Of a DNA stretch of 64,000 bases, positions 28,388 to 38,190 are shown one piece after another. Origin of the DNA: Prevotella sp. E9-3 (GTDB lineage: Bacteria; Bacteroidota; Bacteroidia; Bacteroidales; Bacteroidaceae); the NCBI RefSeq assembly GCF_022024015.1, contig NZ_CP091786.1, positions 1,116,001 through 1,180,000 of the forward strand, given 5' to 3'. The notes beneath the pieces were generated by a model. The model was not told the origin of the DNA. It did not search any database and saw only the letters and a program-made list of their open reading frames with translations. Both the position numbers and the translations under genes were made by a program. How positions within the stretch are numbered: the stretch's first letter is position 1; each line of letters opens with the position of its first letter.

Positions 28388-30808
28388 ATGAAGAAAATTA
28401 TTTCATTACTGATGGCTTGGCTGTCGTGCTGTTGTATGGAAACAGCACTTGCAGCTGACACCATGAATCCGCAGGCTGACCCTGCGGCTGTTATCGTTTC
28501 AGGAAAGGTCCGATTTACGGTACTCACCCCTGAAATGATTCGTATTCAGTACAGTTCAACCTCGAAGTTTGAGGATCGTGCAACCTTTGCAGTCGTTAAC
28601 CGCCGACTTCCCGTTCCTGCTTTTACCACCAAAGAGGAAGGCGGCTATCTGTATATTGAGACTGCAGCCCTGAAACTGCGCTATAAGGTGGGAGCGTCTA
28701 TCAATCCGCAGCTGAAAACACCCTCAGCGCTGAGCATCACTATGAAGGTGAACGATCATGAGGTGGTGTGGTATCCCGGAAAGGAAGATGCCATGAACCT
28801 GAAAGGCACTAAACGCACACTGGATACCGGAAGCGGTGACAACCAGCGCCCCGATTTGGAAAATGGCATTATATCACGTGGCGGATGGGCCATCATCGAC
28901 GAGTCGCCAAAGACCAAACGTGGCGACGGCTCAACAACCTTTGCTTTCGACAAGGTGGTAGATGGTATCGACTGGGTGGCTCAGCCTGTAGATAAGAATG
29001 CCTACGACTGGTATTTCATGGGCTATGGCCATAACTACAAGAAGGCCATTGGCGATTATATCAAGATAGCAGGTCGCCAGCCCATGCCTCCACTCTATGT
29101 GCTGGGTTATTGGTACAGTAAGTATCAGCGTTACTCACAGCAGGACTTCCTGAACCTGGCTACCGAGATGAAGCGAAACAATATTCCGCTCGATGTGATG
29201 ATCTTCGACATGGACTGGCATCTGGACGGATGGACGGGCTGGACATGGAACAAAGACCTGATTCCCAATCCTGAAGCATTGATTAAGTGGATGCACGGGC
29301 AGGGTATCAAAGTGAGTCTGAACCTGCATCCTGCCGATGGCGTGGCCAGTTATGAGGATCATTTCGCCGAGATAAAGGCCGATATGCATGCCACAGGCGA
29401 CCGTGTGCCCTGGCAGTTGGAAGACTCTACTTTCTATCGCTCAATGTTCAAACACATTATCCGCGACCGTGAAAAACAGGGAGTCGATTTCTGGTGGCTG
29501 GACTGGCAGCAGAATCTGACAAGTGCCTATATCGAAGGACTGAGTGAGACATTCTGGTGCAACCACGTGTTCTTCAACGATATGAAGCAGAACCGTACCG
29601 ACCGTCGTCCGTTTATCTTCCATCGCTGGGGCGGACTAGGTAGTCACCGCTATCCCATCGGTTTCTCTGGCGATACCTACGGTACTTACGGTTCATTGGC
29701 ATTCCAGCCCTATTTCACAGCTACCGCTTCGAATGTGTGCTTCGGTTATTGGGGACACGATATTGGCGGACACCTGCAGATTGGTGATCCCAACCCGCAA
29801 CTGATGTTGCGCTGGTTGCAGTTTGGCGTGTTCTCGCCCATCTTCCGTACTCACGGTGCCAGTCAATGGGGCAATGAGCGCCGCATCTGGAAATACGAGA
29901 ACTTCCCCACCATGCTCGAGGCTGTTAACCTGCGCTATGAGCTGATGCCCTATATCTATACAGCGGTGCGTCAGGCCTACGACACAGGTATCAGCATCTG
30001 TCGCCCGCTCTACTATGAATGGCCCGAAGAGAATGAAGCCTATCGTCAGGAAGGAGAGTATATGTTTGGCGATGATATCCTGGTTTCGCCGGTGGTGACT
30101 GAGGCCGAGATGGACGATAAGGCTTTCCATAAGACCTGGTTGCCCAAAGGACAGTGGTATGACGTGTGCCGTAACCAATTGGTAGAGGGCGAACAGACAC
30201 TGGCCGACTGGTACGGCCAGGAAGAGATACCTTATTTTATAAAGGCCGGAGCTGTCATTCCCTGCAATCCGCATCTGATGAACCTGAAAAAGCGTCCCGA
30301 CCAGTTGGTACTGAAAGTGGTGCCCGGTGCAAGCGGAAGCACAAACCTCTATGAGGATGAAGGCGATACACAGGGCTATGAAGAGGGAGCCTATGCCACA
30401 ACGACCATCAGTCAGGCACGCCGTTCGGCAACTGTTACCCTGAAAATAGGTGCCATCAAAGGACAGTTTGAGGGTATGCCCACCGAGCGTTCCTATGAGG
30501 TGCAGTTCTTAGGTGAGGACAAGCCACAGTCGGTATGTATCAACGGGCAGGTGGTGACTGACTGGAAATATGACGACATAAAGAAAATGGTCACTGTCAA
30601 TGTGCCTAAGACTTCTTGTCAGCAGGTGATTGAAGTGCTGGTGAACCGTTCGGCCACGGCTGTTGAGCATGTTGAGGCCAACACACTGAAGCATGAAAGT
30701 CACTACGACCTGCAAGGCCGTACCGAAGAGAATGGTAAGCGCGGTGTTCACATCGTGCGCCGCACCTGGGCCGATGGTTCCGTAACAACTCATAAAATAA
30801 TGAAGTAA
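28388..30808 (+). CDS. Secreted GH31-family alpha-glycosidase (WLDWQQ type) with sorting-like tail
   Basis: 806 residues, signal peptide to ~ALAA. Close paralogue of the 3250 enzyme, with identical stretches such as RQPMPPLYVLGYWYSKYQRY. Nucleophile D372 in FWWLDWQQ, acid/base D429 in GFSGDTYG, DUF5110-like end domain with YEDEGDTQGYEEG. Unlike the 3250 copy it ends with an extra ~45 residues (ESHYDLQGRTEENGKRGVHIVRR...THKIMK), the Prevotella-type tail. The two paralogues may therefore work in different places: this one outside the cell, the other in the periplasm. First gene of a two-gene unit with a SusE/F-like gene 4 bp downstream. Confidence 0.9.
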   Translation: MKKIISLLMAWLSCCCMETALAADTMNPQADPAAVIVSGKVRFTVLTPEMIRIQYSSTSKFEDRATFAVVNRRLPVPAFTTKEEGGYLYIETAALKLRYKVGASINPQLKTPSALSITMKVNDHEVVWYPGKEDAMNLKGTKRTLDTGSGDNQRPDLENGIISRGGWAIIDESPKTKRGDGSTTFAFDKVVDGIDWVAQPVDKNAYDWYFMGYGHNYKKAIGDYIKIAGRQPMPPLYVLGYWYSKYQRYSQQDFLNLATEMKRNNIPLDVMIFDMDWHLDGWTGWTWNKDLIPNPEALIKWMHGQGIKVSLNLHPADGVASYEDHFAEIKADMHATGDRVPWQLEDSTFYRSMFKHIIRDREKQGVDFWWLDWQQNLTSAYIEGLSETFWCNHVFFNDMKQNRTDRRPFIFHRWGGLGSHRYPIGFSGDTYGTYGSLAFQPYFTATASNVCFGYWGHDIGGHLQIGDPNPQLMLRWLQFGVFSPIFRTHGASQWGNERRIWKYENFPTMLEAVNLRYELMPYIYTAVRQAYDTGISICRPLYYEWPEENEAYRQEGEYMFGDDILVSPVVTEAEMDDKAFHKTWLPKGQWYDVCRNQLVEGEQTLADWYGQEEIPYFIKAGAVIPCNPHLMNLKKRPDQLVLKVVPGASGSTNLYEDEGDTQGYEEGAYATTTISQARRSATVTLKIGAIKGQFEGMPTERSYEVQFLGEDKPQSVCINGQVVTDWKYDDIKKMVTVNVPKTSCQQVIEVLVNRSATAVEHVEANTLKHESHYDLQGRTEENGKRGVHIVRRTWADGSVTTHKIMK

Positions 30809-30812
30809 AGTC

Positions 30813-31727
30813 ATGAAAAAGATACTATTGATATATGTGACGGCCATTGCTTGGGCTGCACAGCCACTTATGGCACAAGATAATCTCTGGGCAACAGGTA
30901 GCGCTGTGCCAGGAGGAATACAACAGTTGGTGAAGCGTCCTGACGGACAGTTCCGCTTTTCAGGTCCGCTGAATGCCGGTGAAGTGAAAATTAGAACTAC
31001 GGAAGAATACCAGCAAGGTACCACCCGTTATCTGATGCCTCAGCTCACAGACTCCTATCTCATCAACTACGGATTGAAGTATTCGCTGACCTCCGATTCT
31101 GCCAAGGCAGGATGGCAGGTGCTGTTTCAGGAAGATACCTACCGCTTCATAGTGAATACCAGCAGTCAGACCGTTACGGGCGAGGTGATGCTGCCCTGGA
31201 ATGAGGTGCTCATTGCCGGCAGTGCCTTCATAGGCGGTTCGGATAATATCGAATGGAAACGCGACAATATGCTTCCCTTTGTCCGTGATCATGAGAATCC
31301 ATACGTGTTCACATGGATAGGAGAATTAGGCATTTATGATAATGTGATAGAACCAGGTCACTTCAAGCTGGAAGGACAGATGACCTGGGGACCACGCGAA
31401 CTGCATCCCTATACAGACGATGAAGACCCGCTGAACAGTACTCAGGTGTGTCTGGGAGGCCCCGACAGGAAGTGGTTCATTAGGACACCCGGAAAGTATA
31501 AGATTACGGTAGATCTGTTTGCTGAGACTTTCCATGCCGAATTGCTGAATGGGGTGAACCGTGAGGAAACTTCCGGTATAGAACAGGTAGAAAAATCGGC
31601 TGAGAAAGGAACCGAAGTGAAGGCGGTCTATGATTTGCAAGGCCGTAGCCAACAGAAACTGCAGCGCGGACTGAACATTGTGCGCAATGCCGATGGGACT
31701 GTAAAAAAAGTGCTGAAAGGATATTAA
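30813..31727 (+). CDS. SusE/SusF-like exported protein with sorting-like tail
   Basis: 304 residues, signal peptide MKKILLIYVTAIAWAAQPLMAQ. Two tandem domains matching the protein at 5554: NLWATGSAVPGGIQQL, EVLIAGSAFIGG, PYVFTWIGELG and GKYKITVDLFAETFHAEL. It has an extra ~50-residue tail AVYDLQGRSQQKLQRGLNIVRNADG that the 5554 copy lacks. The upstream GH31 gene shows the same difference from its own paralogue, so the tailed GH31/SusE-F pair and the tail-less pair look like an extracellular and a periplasmic version of one system. Sugar-binding role inferred from domain resemblance. Confidence 0.6.
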   Translation: MKKILLIYVTAIAWAAQPLMAQDNLWATGSAVPGGIQQLVKRPDGQFRFSGPLNAGEVKIRTTEEYQQGTTRYLMPQLTDSYLINYGLKYSLTSDSAKAGWQVLFQEDTYRFIVNTSSQTVTGEVMLPWNEVLIAGSAFIGGSDNIEWKRDNMLPFVRDHENPYVFTWIGELGIYDNVIEPGHFKLEGQMTWGPRELHPYTDDEDPLNSTQVCLGGPDRKWFIRTPGKYKITVDLFAETFHAELLNGVNREETSGIEQVEKSAEKGTEVKAVYDLQGRSQQKLQRGLNIVRNADGTVKKVLKGY

Positions 31728-31730
31728 AAT

Positions 31731-31794
31731 ATAATTTCTGGTCAGATTATGACGATATATGAATAATATCGGTCATTTTCTGACCAGAAATTAT
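31731..31794. promoter_or_regulatory. Large hairpin with perfect 15-bp arms before the mannan operon
   Basis: ATAATTTCTGGTCAG (31731-31745) and CTGACCAGAAATTAT (31780-31794) are exact inverted repeats. Inside, ATGACGATAT (31749-31758) pairs with ATATCGGTCAT (31766-31776) with one bulge. It starts 4 bp after the SusE/F-like stop and ends 24 bp before the -7 element of the next operon, so it may be a terminator, an operator, or both. Confidence 0.7.
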
Positions 31795-31817
31795 CATTTT
31801 CTCCTATTATTATTTTC

Positions 31818-31825
31818 TAACTTTG
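31818..31825 (+). promoter_or_regulatory. -7 element of the eleven-gene mannan operon
   Basis: TAACTTTG fits TAnnTTTG, 27 nt before the ATG at 31852. No TTATACA boxes at -43 or -120, so regulation differs from the GH31/GLUG set. Confidence 0.6.
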
Positions 31826-31851
31826 CACAGAAATCAACTATAACTATAAAT

Positions 31852-33120
31852 ATGAAACATCTAATAGCTGCAGCTTTGCTGGCATTGTGTGTTGCTTCCG
31901 ACCTGATGGCTCAGGCGGGAAGTGGTGTTTATGTGGGTGGACATATCCGTAGAGCGCGTCCAAACACAGTTACAAATCTGAAAAATTCCGGGTTTACTTA
32001 TGTGATCCTGTTCAATGTGGATGTACAGGAAGACGGAACGCTGAAAACCGATGGAGAAACCATCTGTAAGGATGGCGAGTATGTGTTTGCCAACGAACAG
32101 CCCCACTATGTGGAGGATGTGAAGGCACTGAAAACATGGCCCACAGGTATTGAGCGTATTGAAATATGCATTGGCGGATGGGGCAACCAGTCGTATAGGC
32201 GCATCAAAGCCTTAATTGATGCACAGGGAACGGGCGAGAATTCTATTCTGTACCGTAATTTCAAGGCTTTGAAAGAGGCTATCCCGGAAATTGATGCCGT
32301 GAACAATGATGAGGAAGACCTCTATGACTATACATCGGCAGTGAAATTCCACACTATGATGTATGACCTGGGCTATAAGACGACTGTGGCACCATATACG
32401 TATAAGCAATATTGGCAGAATCTGGTGAACAATCTGAACAGAGCTCGTTCAGGAGCATGCGACCGCGTACTTATTCAGTGCTACGACGGTGGAGCAAACA
32501 ATAATCCTAGTGACTGGAAACTGGGTAATTTGCCTGTTCATGCCGGTCGTACCAACTACCAGAGTACAATGGAGGAGTCGATCAACCAGATGGAGTCTTG
32601 GAGAGACCATAACGGTGTGGTTGGCGGTTTTGTTTGGGTATATAATGATGAGACCTGGAACCTGAATCAGTGGGCTTCGGCCATGAACCGGGTGTTCCCT
32701 TCGCATAAAGTGGAAAATCCTGTAGTAACGCTCTATAGCGAATCAAATTTTCAAGGCTATGCAGTACAACTGCCGGAGGGACGCTACAGCATGGGTGAAC
32801 TGGCAAGCTATGGTATTACCGATAAGGACATTGCTTCATATAAAATGGAACCAGGCTATAAGCTGACGGCTTATGTCAATGCCGATCTTACAGGATTCCA
32901 AAAGGAATATACCGATGCCGAGATGGTACGTCTGGGTACGATGTCAAACCGTGCCTCTTCATTTCTGATTGAGAAAGTGGATGAAGAGGCGGGCATCAAC
33001 GAACTTCAGAACACGACAAATAAAGCAACAGTCTGCTATGACCTTCAAGGCCGACTGTTGAATGGTCGTCCAGAGAAAGGACTCTATATTACAAGACAAG
33101 GAAAATACCTGATAAAATAA
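31852..33120 (+). CDS. Secreted GH18-like protein with beta/gamma-crystallin-like domain and sorting-like tail
   Basis: 422 residues from ATG 31852. A longer in-frame start at 31759 lies upstream of the promoter's -7 element and spoils the signal peptide, so it is rejected. The barrel (~25-280) has RIEICIGGWGNQ and then D148-A-V-N-N-D-E-E155, which aligns with the GH18 motif DxxDxDxE; the acid E155, D153 and D148 are kept but the second Asp is Asn151. GH18 covers chitinases and endo-beta-N-acetylglucosaminidases that release N-glycans; with mannosidases downstream the latter is more likely. Residues ~290-375 (VTLYSESNFQGYAVQL...YKLTAYVNADLTG) look like a beta/gamma-crystallin fold. The tail VCYDLQGRLLN...GLYITRQGKYLIK suggests the cell surface. 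First gene of the operon. Confidence 0.7.
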   Translation: MKHLIAAALLALCVASDLMAQAGSGVYVGGHIRRARPNTVTNLKNSGFTYVILFNVDVQEDGTLKTDGETICKDGEYVFANEQPHYVEDVKALKTWPTGIERIEICIGGWGNQSYRRIKALIDAQGTGENSILYRNFKALKEAIPEIDAVNNDEEDLYDYTSAVKFHTMMYDLGYKTTVAPYTYKQYWQNLVNNLNRARSGACDRVLIQCYDGGANNNPSDWKLGNLPVHAGRTNYQSTMEESINQMESWRDHNGVVGGFVWVYNDETWNLNQWASAMNRVFPSHKVENPVVTLYSESNFQGYAVQLPEGRYSMGELASYGITDKDIASYKMEPGYKLTAYVNADLTGFQKEYTDAEMVRLGTMSNRASSFLIEKVDEEAGINELQNTTNKATVCYDLQGRLLNGRPEKGLYITRQGKYLIK

Positions 33121-33137
33121 CAAAAACCTAATATCAA

Positions 33138-36100
33138 ATGACTAAAAAGACTATTCTTACATCATTGGCTTTGCTCTTCACAATGGGTGTGACGGCAAAC
33201 CCGATTTCGCGTCAGCAGGCGCGTCAGCAGGCTGCTCAGTTCGTGACTGAACGTGGCAAGGTGCTGGCCGAACAGTCGTTCCACCGCGCAGCAAAAAGAG
33301 CGGCTGCCACGGAACAGGAGAATGACTACTATTATGTGTTTAATACAGAGAATAATCGCGGATATGTAATCGTTTCGGGCGATGACCGTACTGCCTCAGT
33401 TTTGGGATATGTGGACCAAGGCTCGTTCGACGAAAACACAATTCCCGACGGACTGCGCTGGATGCTGCAATGTTATCGTGAGCAGATGGATCAGTTGGAT
33501 GGCGTTTTTTCTGCTCATGCAGCCAAAAGAGCCGCCGCCGCTAATGAGCAGAAACTGTACAGCCGTCCCACACGTCACAATATTGAACCACTGTTGCCCA
33601 TGCTGTGGAATCAGGGCGATCCCTATAACTTGCTCTGCCCCCGTTATTACAATGAGGATGGTACCCTTGGCGGACTTAGTGCCACAGGCTGTGTGGCTAC
33701 GGCATTGGCTCAGGTAGTTGGCTATTACCGCTGGCCTGAGAAACTGAAGCGCACTATTCCCGGATATGTTCAGAAATACAGCACCTCACAGGGTGAAAAG
33801 TCGGTACGTATCAATAGCATTCCTGCCGGTTCGGTGATTGACTGGGACAACATCCTGAATAACTATTACGGTTCAGAGACAGAGGCACAGAAAACGGCTA
33901 TTGCCCAGCTGATGTACTGGGTGGGCGTTGACTGCAAGATGAGTTATGGCGCCTCTTCGGCATCTGGCTATTCAGAAGGCGTTGACGGACTGATTAACTA
34001 TTTCGATTTCGATGACGGTACCCATGTGGAGAAACGTGGTAACTATACGCTGCAAGGTTGGACTGACCTCGTGTATAATGAGATAGCAACGGGACATCCT
34101 GTACCTTTTGGCGGTCAGAACTCTGGCGGCGGTCATGCTTTTGTACTTGACGGCTATGATGTGTCGGGATTGTACCATGTGAACTGGGGATGGGGAGGAA
34201 TGGCCAATGGCTATTTCCGTATTGATATTCTCGATCCAGACAATACCAGTGGTATCGGTGCCAGTCAGACTCCTGGCGGATATAACATGGGACAGGACTG
34301 TATTATCGGTATGAAGCGCCCTGACGGAGTGAAAGATACGCCTCCTTCAAGATATAAACTGAGTGCTAACGACTGGCAGATACGTGGTACTGACAGATTC
34401 TTTGCCAACTACGTGAACTGGTCGGGTATATCGGCTTCCTGGAACTACGGTATCGGCTATAAAGATGAGAATGGCGAACTGAAAGTGGTGGGCAACTATA
34501 GCACATCGCAAATCAGTCCCAACTACTATGTGGGAATGGAGTTTGCCGTTCGCGGACTGTCAAAGGGTGTCTATAGGATTGTACCTATCAGCAAACGCTC
34601 GACTGACGCCAAATGGAATACTGACGTATGTCCTGATCTGAACTATATTTATACTGAAGTGAATGAAGCCGGACAGGTAGTGAAGATGGAAATCCGTCCC
34701 ACAGATAATATAGAAATGACTACTATCAGCTTCCCCGGTAATCATAAGCGTGGAGACAACCAGACTGTTTCAGCCACCTTCCACAATAACGGTGAAGACG
34801 AATTTTTCAAGGAAATACATCTGTTTGCAAGTCAGACCAATGACAAAGGCTCGGCTATCTGCCGTACAGCTATTGCGGTGAGACCAGGGTCTGAGGAAAC
34901 AATAGGACTGGTGTTCAAACCAGAACAGAATGGCACCTGGAATATATGGCTGGCTACTGATAACAGAGGTGATAATGTGGTAGGACAGGGAACCCTGGAG
35001 GTAACAGAGACAGGCGTGGCTCCGAACCAGAACCTGCGCTATCTGAGTCATACCGTGACTAACAAGTCAAACAATATGATCTATGGCAACCGTATGCAAG
35101 GTGTCGTAACTGTGCAGAACCAAGGCACTGAACCTTATAACGGAACATTGAAGCTGACTATCTGGAAACTGAATGGCGGCTACTATTGGAGCGATAAGAG
35201 CGCAACGGTTTCTATCAGCGTAGAGCCGAATAAAACAGGAAAGGCTACCTACAATTTCGAAAACCTTGAACTGAATGCTACATACGCAGTAAATTTCAGC
35301 TACGGACAAGGTGGAGAGATTAATAATGGCGGATTGAAAGATATGGGACGTACACAGGCCGGCATCGTTTACTGGCAGTCAAACCAAACCTTGATGGGGA
35401 TGGGCGCATCGGCTACAGTAACTACTCCTTCTGGTGCTGTGGCTATCGATATGACGGGACTGACAAATACCATAAAGACGGTTCGTCCGAACTCAAACAA
35501 GAATACTCTCTATATCTTTGGCGTCAACGACCAGATTCCTGAAGGACTGGAAGAATGTAACGTGGTGAAAGGCAGCAAGGCTGAACATATCACCATGAAG
35601 GACTCGGCGAATTTCTTCTCACCAGTGGCATTTACTGCAGGTGAAGTGAACTATATCCGTACGTTTGCAAAGGACTCATGGGAGACGATAGCCTTGCCGT
35701 TTGCTCCACAGCAGTTGCCTGAGAATACTGTTGTGAAATCGTTCTCAGCACTGGAGAGTGACGATACCGCAGTGTTTACCGCTGTTGAGGAGATGGAACG
35801 TAACGTTCCTTATCTGATAAAGGTGAAAGACGGCGGACAGCAGCAACTCAAGGCATCGGATGTACTGATAGCATCAACCACGGCAGCTCCAATCAAGATT
35901 GGAGTTGATGACTTCTGGTTCTGTGGCAACACGTTGTTTACTTCTTTGACCAAGGTGCTGAAAATGAACGATGATGCTACGGCATTCGAACCTGTCAGCT
36001 CGTTGCGCCTGACTCCTTTCCGCGCTTATTTCCTCGCACCTGAGAATGTAGAGAAAATAGAAATTGGTGGCGGGGATATTGACGGTATCGAAATGGTGAA

Positions 36101-36206
36101 GCACAATCAGATGGAGAACGGTATCGTTTACGACCTGCAGGGCCATCAGGTGAAGAATCCGAAGAGAGGTCTTTATATTATGAATGGTAAGAAAATTGTT
36201 AAGTAA
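33138..36206 (+). CDS. Secreted C10 (streptopain-family) cysteine protease, multidomain
   Basis: 1022 residues: signal peptide; Spi-type propeptide (~20-115, YYYVFNTENNRGYVIVSGDD); C10 catalytic domain with nucleophile C185 in SATGCVATALAQ and H333 in GGGHAFVLDGYD, plus LYHVNWGWGG. C-terminal beta domains follow, then a region with WETIALPFAPQ related to the VPFD domain of two GLUG proteins, and the tail IVYDLQGHQVK...GLYIMNGKKIVK. It cleaves proteins outside the cell. Inside a mannosidase operon it would open up mannoproteins or glycoproteins so that glycans can be released; this role is inferred. It is 17 bp from the GH18-like gene and 2 bp from the GH97 gene, so co-transcription is nearly certain. 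Confidence 0.9.
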   Translation: MTKKTILTSLALLFTMGVTANPISRQQARQQAAQFVTERGKVLAEQSFHRAAKRAAATEQENDYYYVFNTENNRGYVIVSGDDRTASVLGYVDQGSFDENTIPDGLRWMLQCYREQMDQLDGVFSAHAAKRAAAANEQKLYSRPTRHNIEPLLPMLWNQGDPYNLLCPRYYNEDGTLGGLSATGCVATALAQVVGYYRWPEKLKRTIPGYVQKYSTSQGEKSVRINSIPAGSVIDWDNILNNYYGSETEAQKTAIAQLMYWVGVDCKMSYGASSASGYSEGVDGLINYFDFDDGTHVEKRGNYTLQGWTDLVYNEIATGHPVPFGGQNSGGGHAFVLDGYDVSGLYHVNWGWGGMANGYFRIDILDPDNTSGIGASQTPGGYNMGQDCIIGMKRPDGVKDTPPSRYKLSANDWQIRGTDRFFANYVNWSGISASWNYGIGYKDENGELKVVGNYSTSQISPNYYVGMEFAVRGLSKGVYRIVPISKRSTDAKWNTDVCPDLNYIYTEVNEAGQVVKMEIRPTDNIEMTTISFPGNHKRGDNQTVSATFHNNGEDEFFKEIHLFASQTNDKGSAICRTAIAVRPGSEETIGLVFKPEQNGTWNIWLATDNRGDNVVGQGTLEVTETGVAPNQNLRYLSHTVTNKSNNMIYGNRMQGVVTVQNQGTEPYNGTLKLTIWKLNGGYYWSDKSATVSISVEPNKTGKATYNFENLELNATYAVNFSYGQGGEINNGGLKDMGRTQAGIVYWQSNQTLMGMGASATVTTPSGAVAIDMTGLTNTIKTVRPNSNKNTLYIFGVNDQIPEGLEECNVVKGSKAEHITMKDSANFFSPVAFTAGEVNYIRTFAKDSWETIALPFAPQQLPENTVVKSFSALESDDTAVFTAVEEMERNVPYLIKVKDGGQQQLKASDVLIASTTAAPIKIGVDDFWFCGNTLFTSLTKVLKMNDDATAFEPVSSLRLTPFRAYFLAPENVEKIEIGGGDIDGIEMVKHNQMENGIVYDLQGHQVKNPKRGLYIMNGKKIVK

Positions 36207-36208
36207 TA

Positions 36209-38152
36209 ATGAAGAAAATATATAGCATTCTATTTTTGTTCCTTTGTATGGGAACTCTGGTTCAGGCTGCATCAACCACCGAACGCATAACATCACCCAA
36301 TGGTAAGGTGAGCGTAGAAATAACAATTGACAGCGATATCCGTTTCAATGTGCTGAAGGAAGATGAGTTGCTGTTGAAAGACTGTGCAATCAACGCCCAA
36401 GTAGGTAATCAGACATTGGGACAGAACCCGAAACTGCGCAGTAAGAAACGTTCGGTAATTGATGAGACTATTCAGAACGTTGTGCCTCTGAAACAGGCTG
36501 TGACCGTGAATAAGGCCAATGTGCTGACCTTGAAGTTTGCTGGCAAATACGGACTGGAATTCCGAGCCTATGACAATGGTTATGCCTATCGTTTCCTTTT
36601 GGAACAGAAAGGAAAGGTCGAAGTGATGAACGAGGAGATGACGCTGAATTTCCCAGAGTCGTTTACTGCTCATATTTCAAAGACACGCGACTTCTGGACT
36701 TCGTACGAGAATCCTTATACGCATGTGGCCACCACTCAGTATGGGGAAAACGACGAGATGAGTTATCTGCCTATCCTGCTGGAGTCGAAGAAAGGAACAA
36801 AGGTGCTGCTTTCCGAAAGCGATGTACGTGACTATCCTCACATGTTCGTAAAAGGAACAGGAAAGAATGGAATGACTTCCATTTTCCCCAAATCGCCATT
36901 AGACTGGAAAATGGTGGGTGACCGTGGCTTCGGTATTACAAAAGAGGCTCCCTATATAGCACGTACCGACGGCAGCCGTACTCTGCCTTGGCGTTTCGGC
37001 GTTATCGGCAATGACGCTGATATCGCATTGAATGAGATGGAACGTGTGTTGGGAGGAACCTGCGAACTGGACGATACCTCATGGATAAAGCCCGGTAAGG
37101 TGAGCTGGGACTGGTGGAACCACTGGACCATCTGGAATGTGGACTTTGAAACGGGTATCAACAATCGTACCTATAAGTATTTTATTGACTTCGCTGCACA
37201 ATATGGTCTGGACTACATTCTTCTTGATGAGGGATGGAATAAGGATGTGAACCGTCCTTTCGAGATTATTGATGAGATTGACGTGAAGGAGCTGGTGGAG
37301 TATGGCAAAAAGAAGAACGTAGGTGTGATATTGTGGATGACCTGGTTGGCTGTTGAGAATAACTTCGATGTGATTAAGCACTATGCCGAAATGGGCGTGA
37401 AGGGCTTGAAGATAGACTTCATGGACCATAGCGATCAGTGGATGGTGAACTTCTATGAGCGTGTGGCTAAAGAATGTGCTAAGTACAAGCTGATGGTCGA
37501 TTTTCACGGCTCGTTCAAACCGGCTGGATTGGAAATCCGATATCCGAACCTGATTACCTATGAAGGCGTACTGGGTATGGAACAGGGCGGAAACTGTACT
37601 CCTAAGAATTCTGTATATTATCCGTTCATGCGTAATGCCTTGGGTGGTATGGACTTTACCCCTGGCTCGATGGAATCAGCACAACCGGAAGATCTCCGTG
37701 GAACGAATTCATTGCCAATGGGCGAAGGAACACGTGCCTTCCAGATGGCACTCTATGTTTGTTTTGAGAGCGCTCTCCAGATGTTAGCCGACAGCCCCAC
37801 TCGCTACATGCGTGAAGATGAGTGTACAAAGTTCATCGCATCGGTTCCTACTACCTGGGATGAGACACGGGTGCTCAGCGCTAAAGCCGGTGACCATTAT
37901 GTGGTGGCTAAGAGAAAAGGTGATACATGGTTTATAGGTGCCATGACGGGAGATCATCCACAAGAGTTGACAGTATCGCTCGATTTCCTGAGCAAAGAAA
38001 GCGCATTGACTTATTATGAGGATGGAAAGAATGCACACCGTATTGCCGTTGATTATCGTCGCGGACAGAAGAAAGTGGTTCCGAACGAGAAGTTAACCCT
38101 TCGTCTGGCCCGTAACGGCGGTTGGTGTGGCGTGATTTTTCCGCGTCCATGA
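36209..38152 (+). CDS. Exported GH97 enzyme, retaining alpha-galactosidase type
   Basis: 647 residues, signal peptide to ~VQAA. N-terminal beta-sandwich, catalytic barrel (KVSWDWWNHW, YILLDEGW), C-terminal beta domain. GH97 holds inverting alpha-glucosidases (SusB type) and retaining alpha-galactosidases. D403 in GLKIDFMD and E458 in LGMEQ are 55 residues apart, the same spacing as nucleophile Asp415 and acid/base Glu470 of the characterised retaining Bacteroides enzyme, so alpha-galactosidase is favoured. Alpha-galactose caps occur on some fungal galactomannans and on animal N-glycans, which fits a mannan or glycoprotein operon. No sorting tail; probably periplasmic. Starts 2 bp after the protease stop. 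Confidence 0.88.
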   Translation: MKKIYSILFLFLCMGTLVQAASTTERITSPNGKVSVEITIDSDIRFNVLKEDELLLKDCAINAQVGNQTLGQNPKLRSKKRSVIDETIQNVVPLKQAVTVNKANVLTLKFAGKYGLEFRAYDNGYAYRFLLEQKGKVEVMNEEMTLNFPESFTAHISKTRDFWTSYENPYTHVATTQYGENDEMSYLPILLESKKGTKVLLSESDVRDYPHMFVKGTGKNGMTSIFPKSPLDWKMVGDRGFGITKEAPYIARTDGSRTLPWRFGVIGNDADIALNEMERVLGGTCELDDTSWIKPGKVSWDWWNHWTIWNVDFETGINNRTYKYFIDFAAQYGLDYILLDEGWNKDVNRPFEIIDEIDVKELVEYGKKKNVGVILWMTWLAVENNFDVIKHYAEMGVKGLKIDFMDHSDQWMVNFYERVAKECAKYKLMVDFHGSFKPAGLEIRYPNLITYEGVLGMEQGGNCTPKNSVYYPFMRNALGGMDFTPGSMESAQPEDLRGTNSLPMGEGTRAFQMALYVCFESALQMLADSPTRYMREDECTKFIASVPTTWDETRVLSAKAGDHYVVAKRKGDTWFIGAMTGDHPQELTVSLDFLSKESALTYYEDGKNAHRIAVDYRRGQKKVVPNEKLTLRLARNGGWCGVIFPRP

Positions 38153-38190
38153 TTCGGTATGAATTAACCCTAATAAATTAAATAGTAGTA

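Noticed and set aside
31759..31851. N-terminal extension of the GH18-like protein
   Set aside because: It begins upstream of the -7 element and overlaps the hairpin; the Met at 31852 starts a normal signal peptide.
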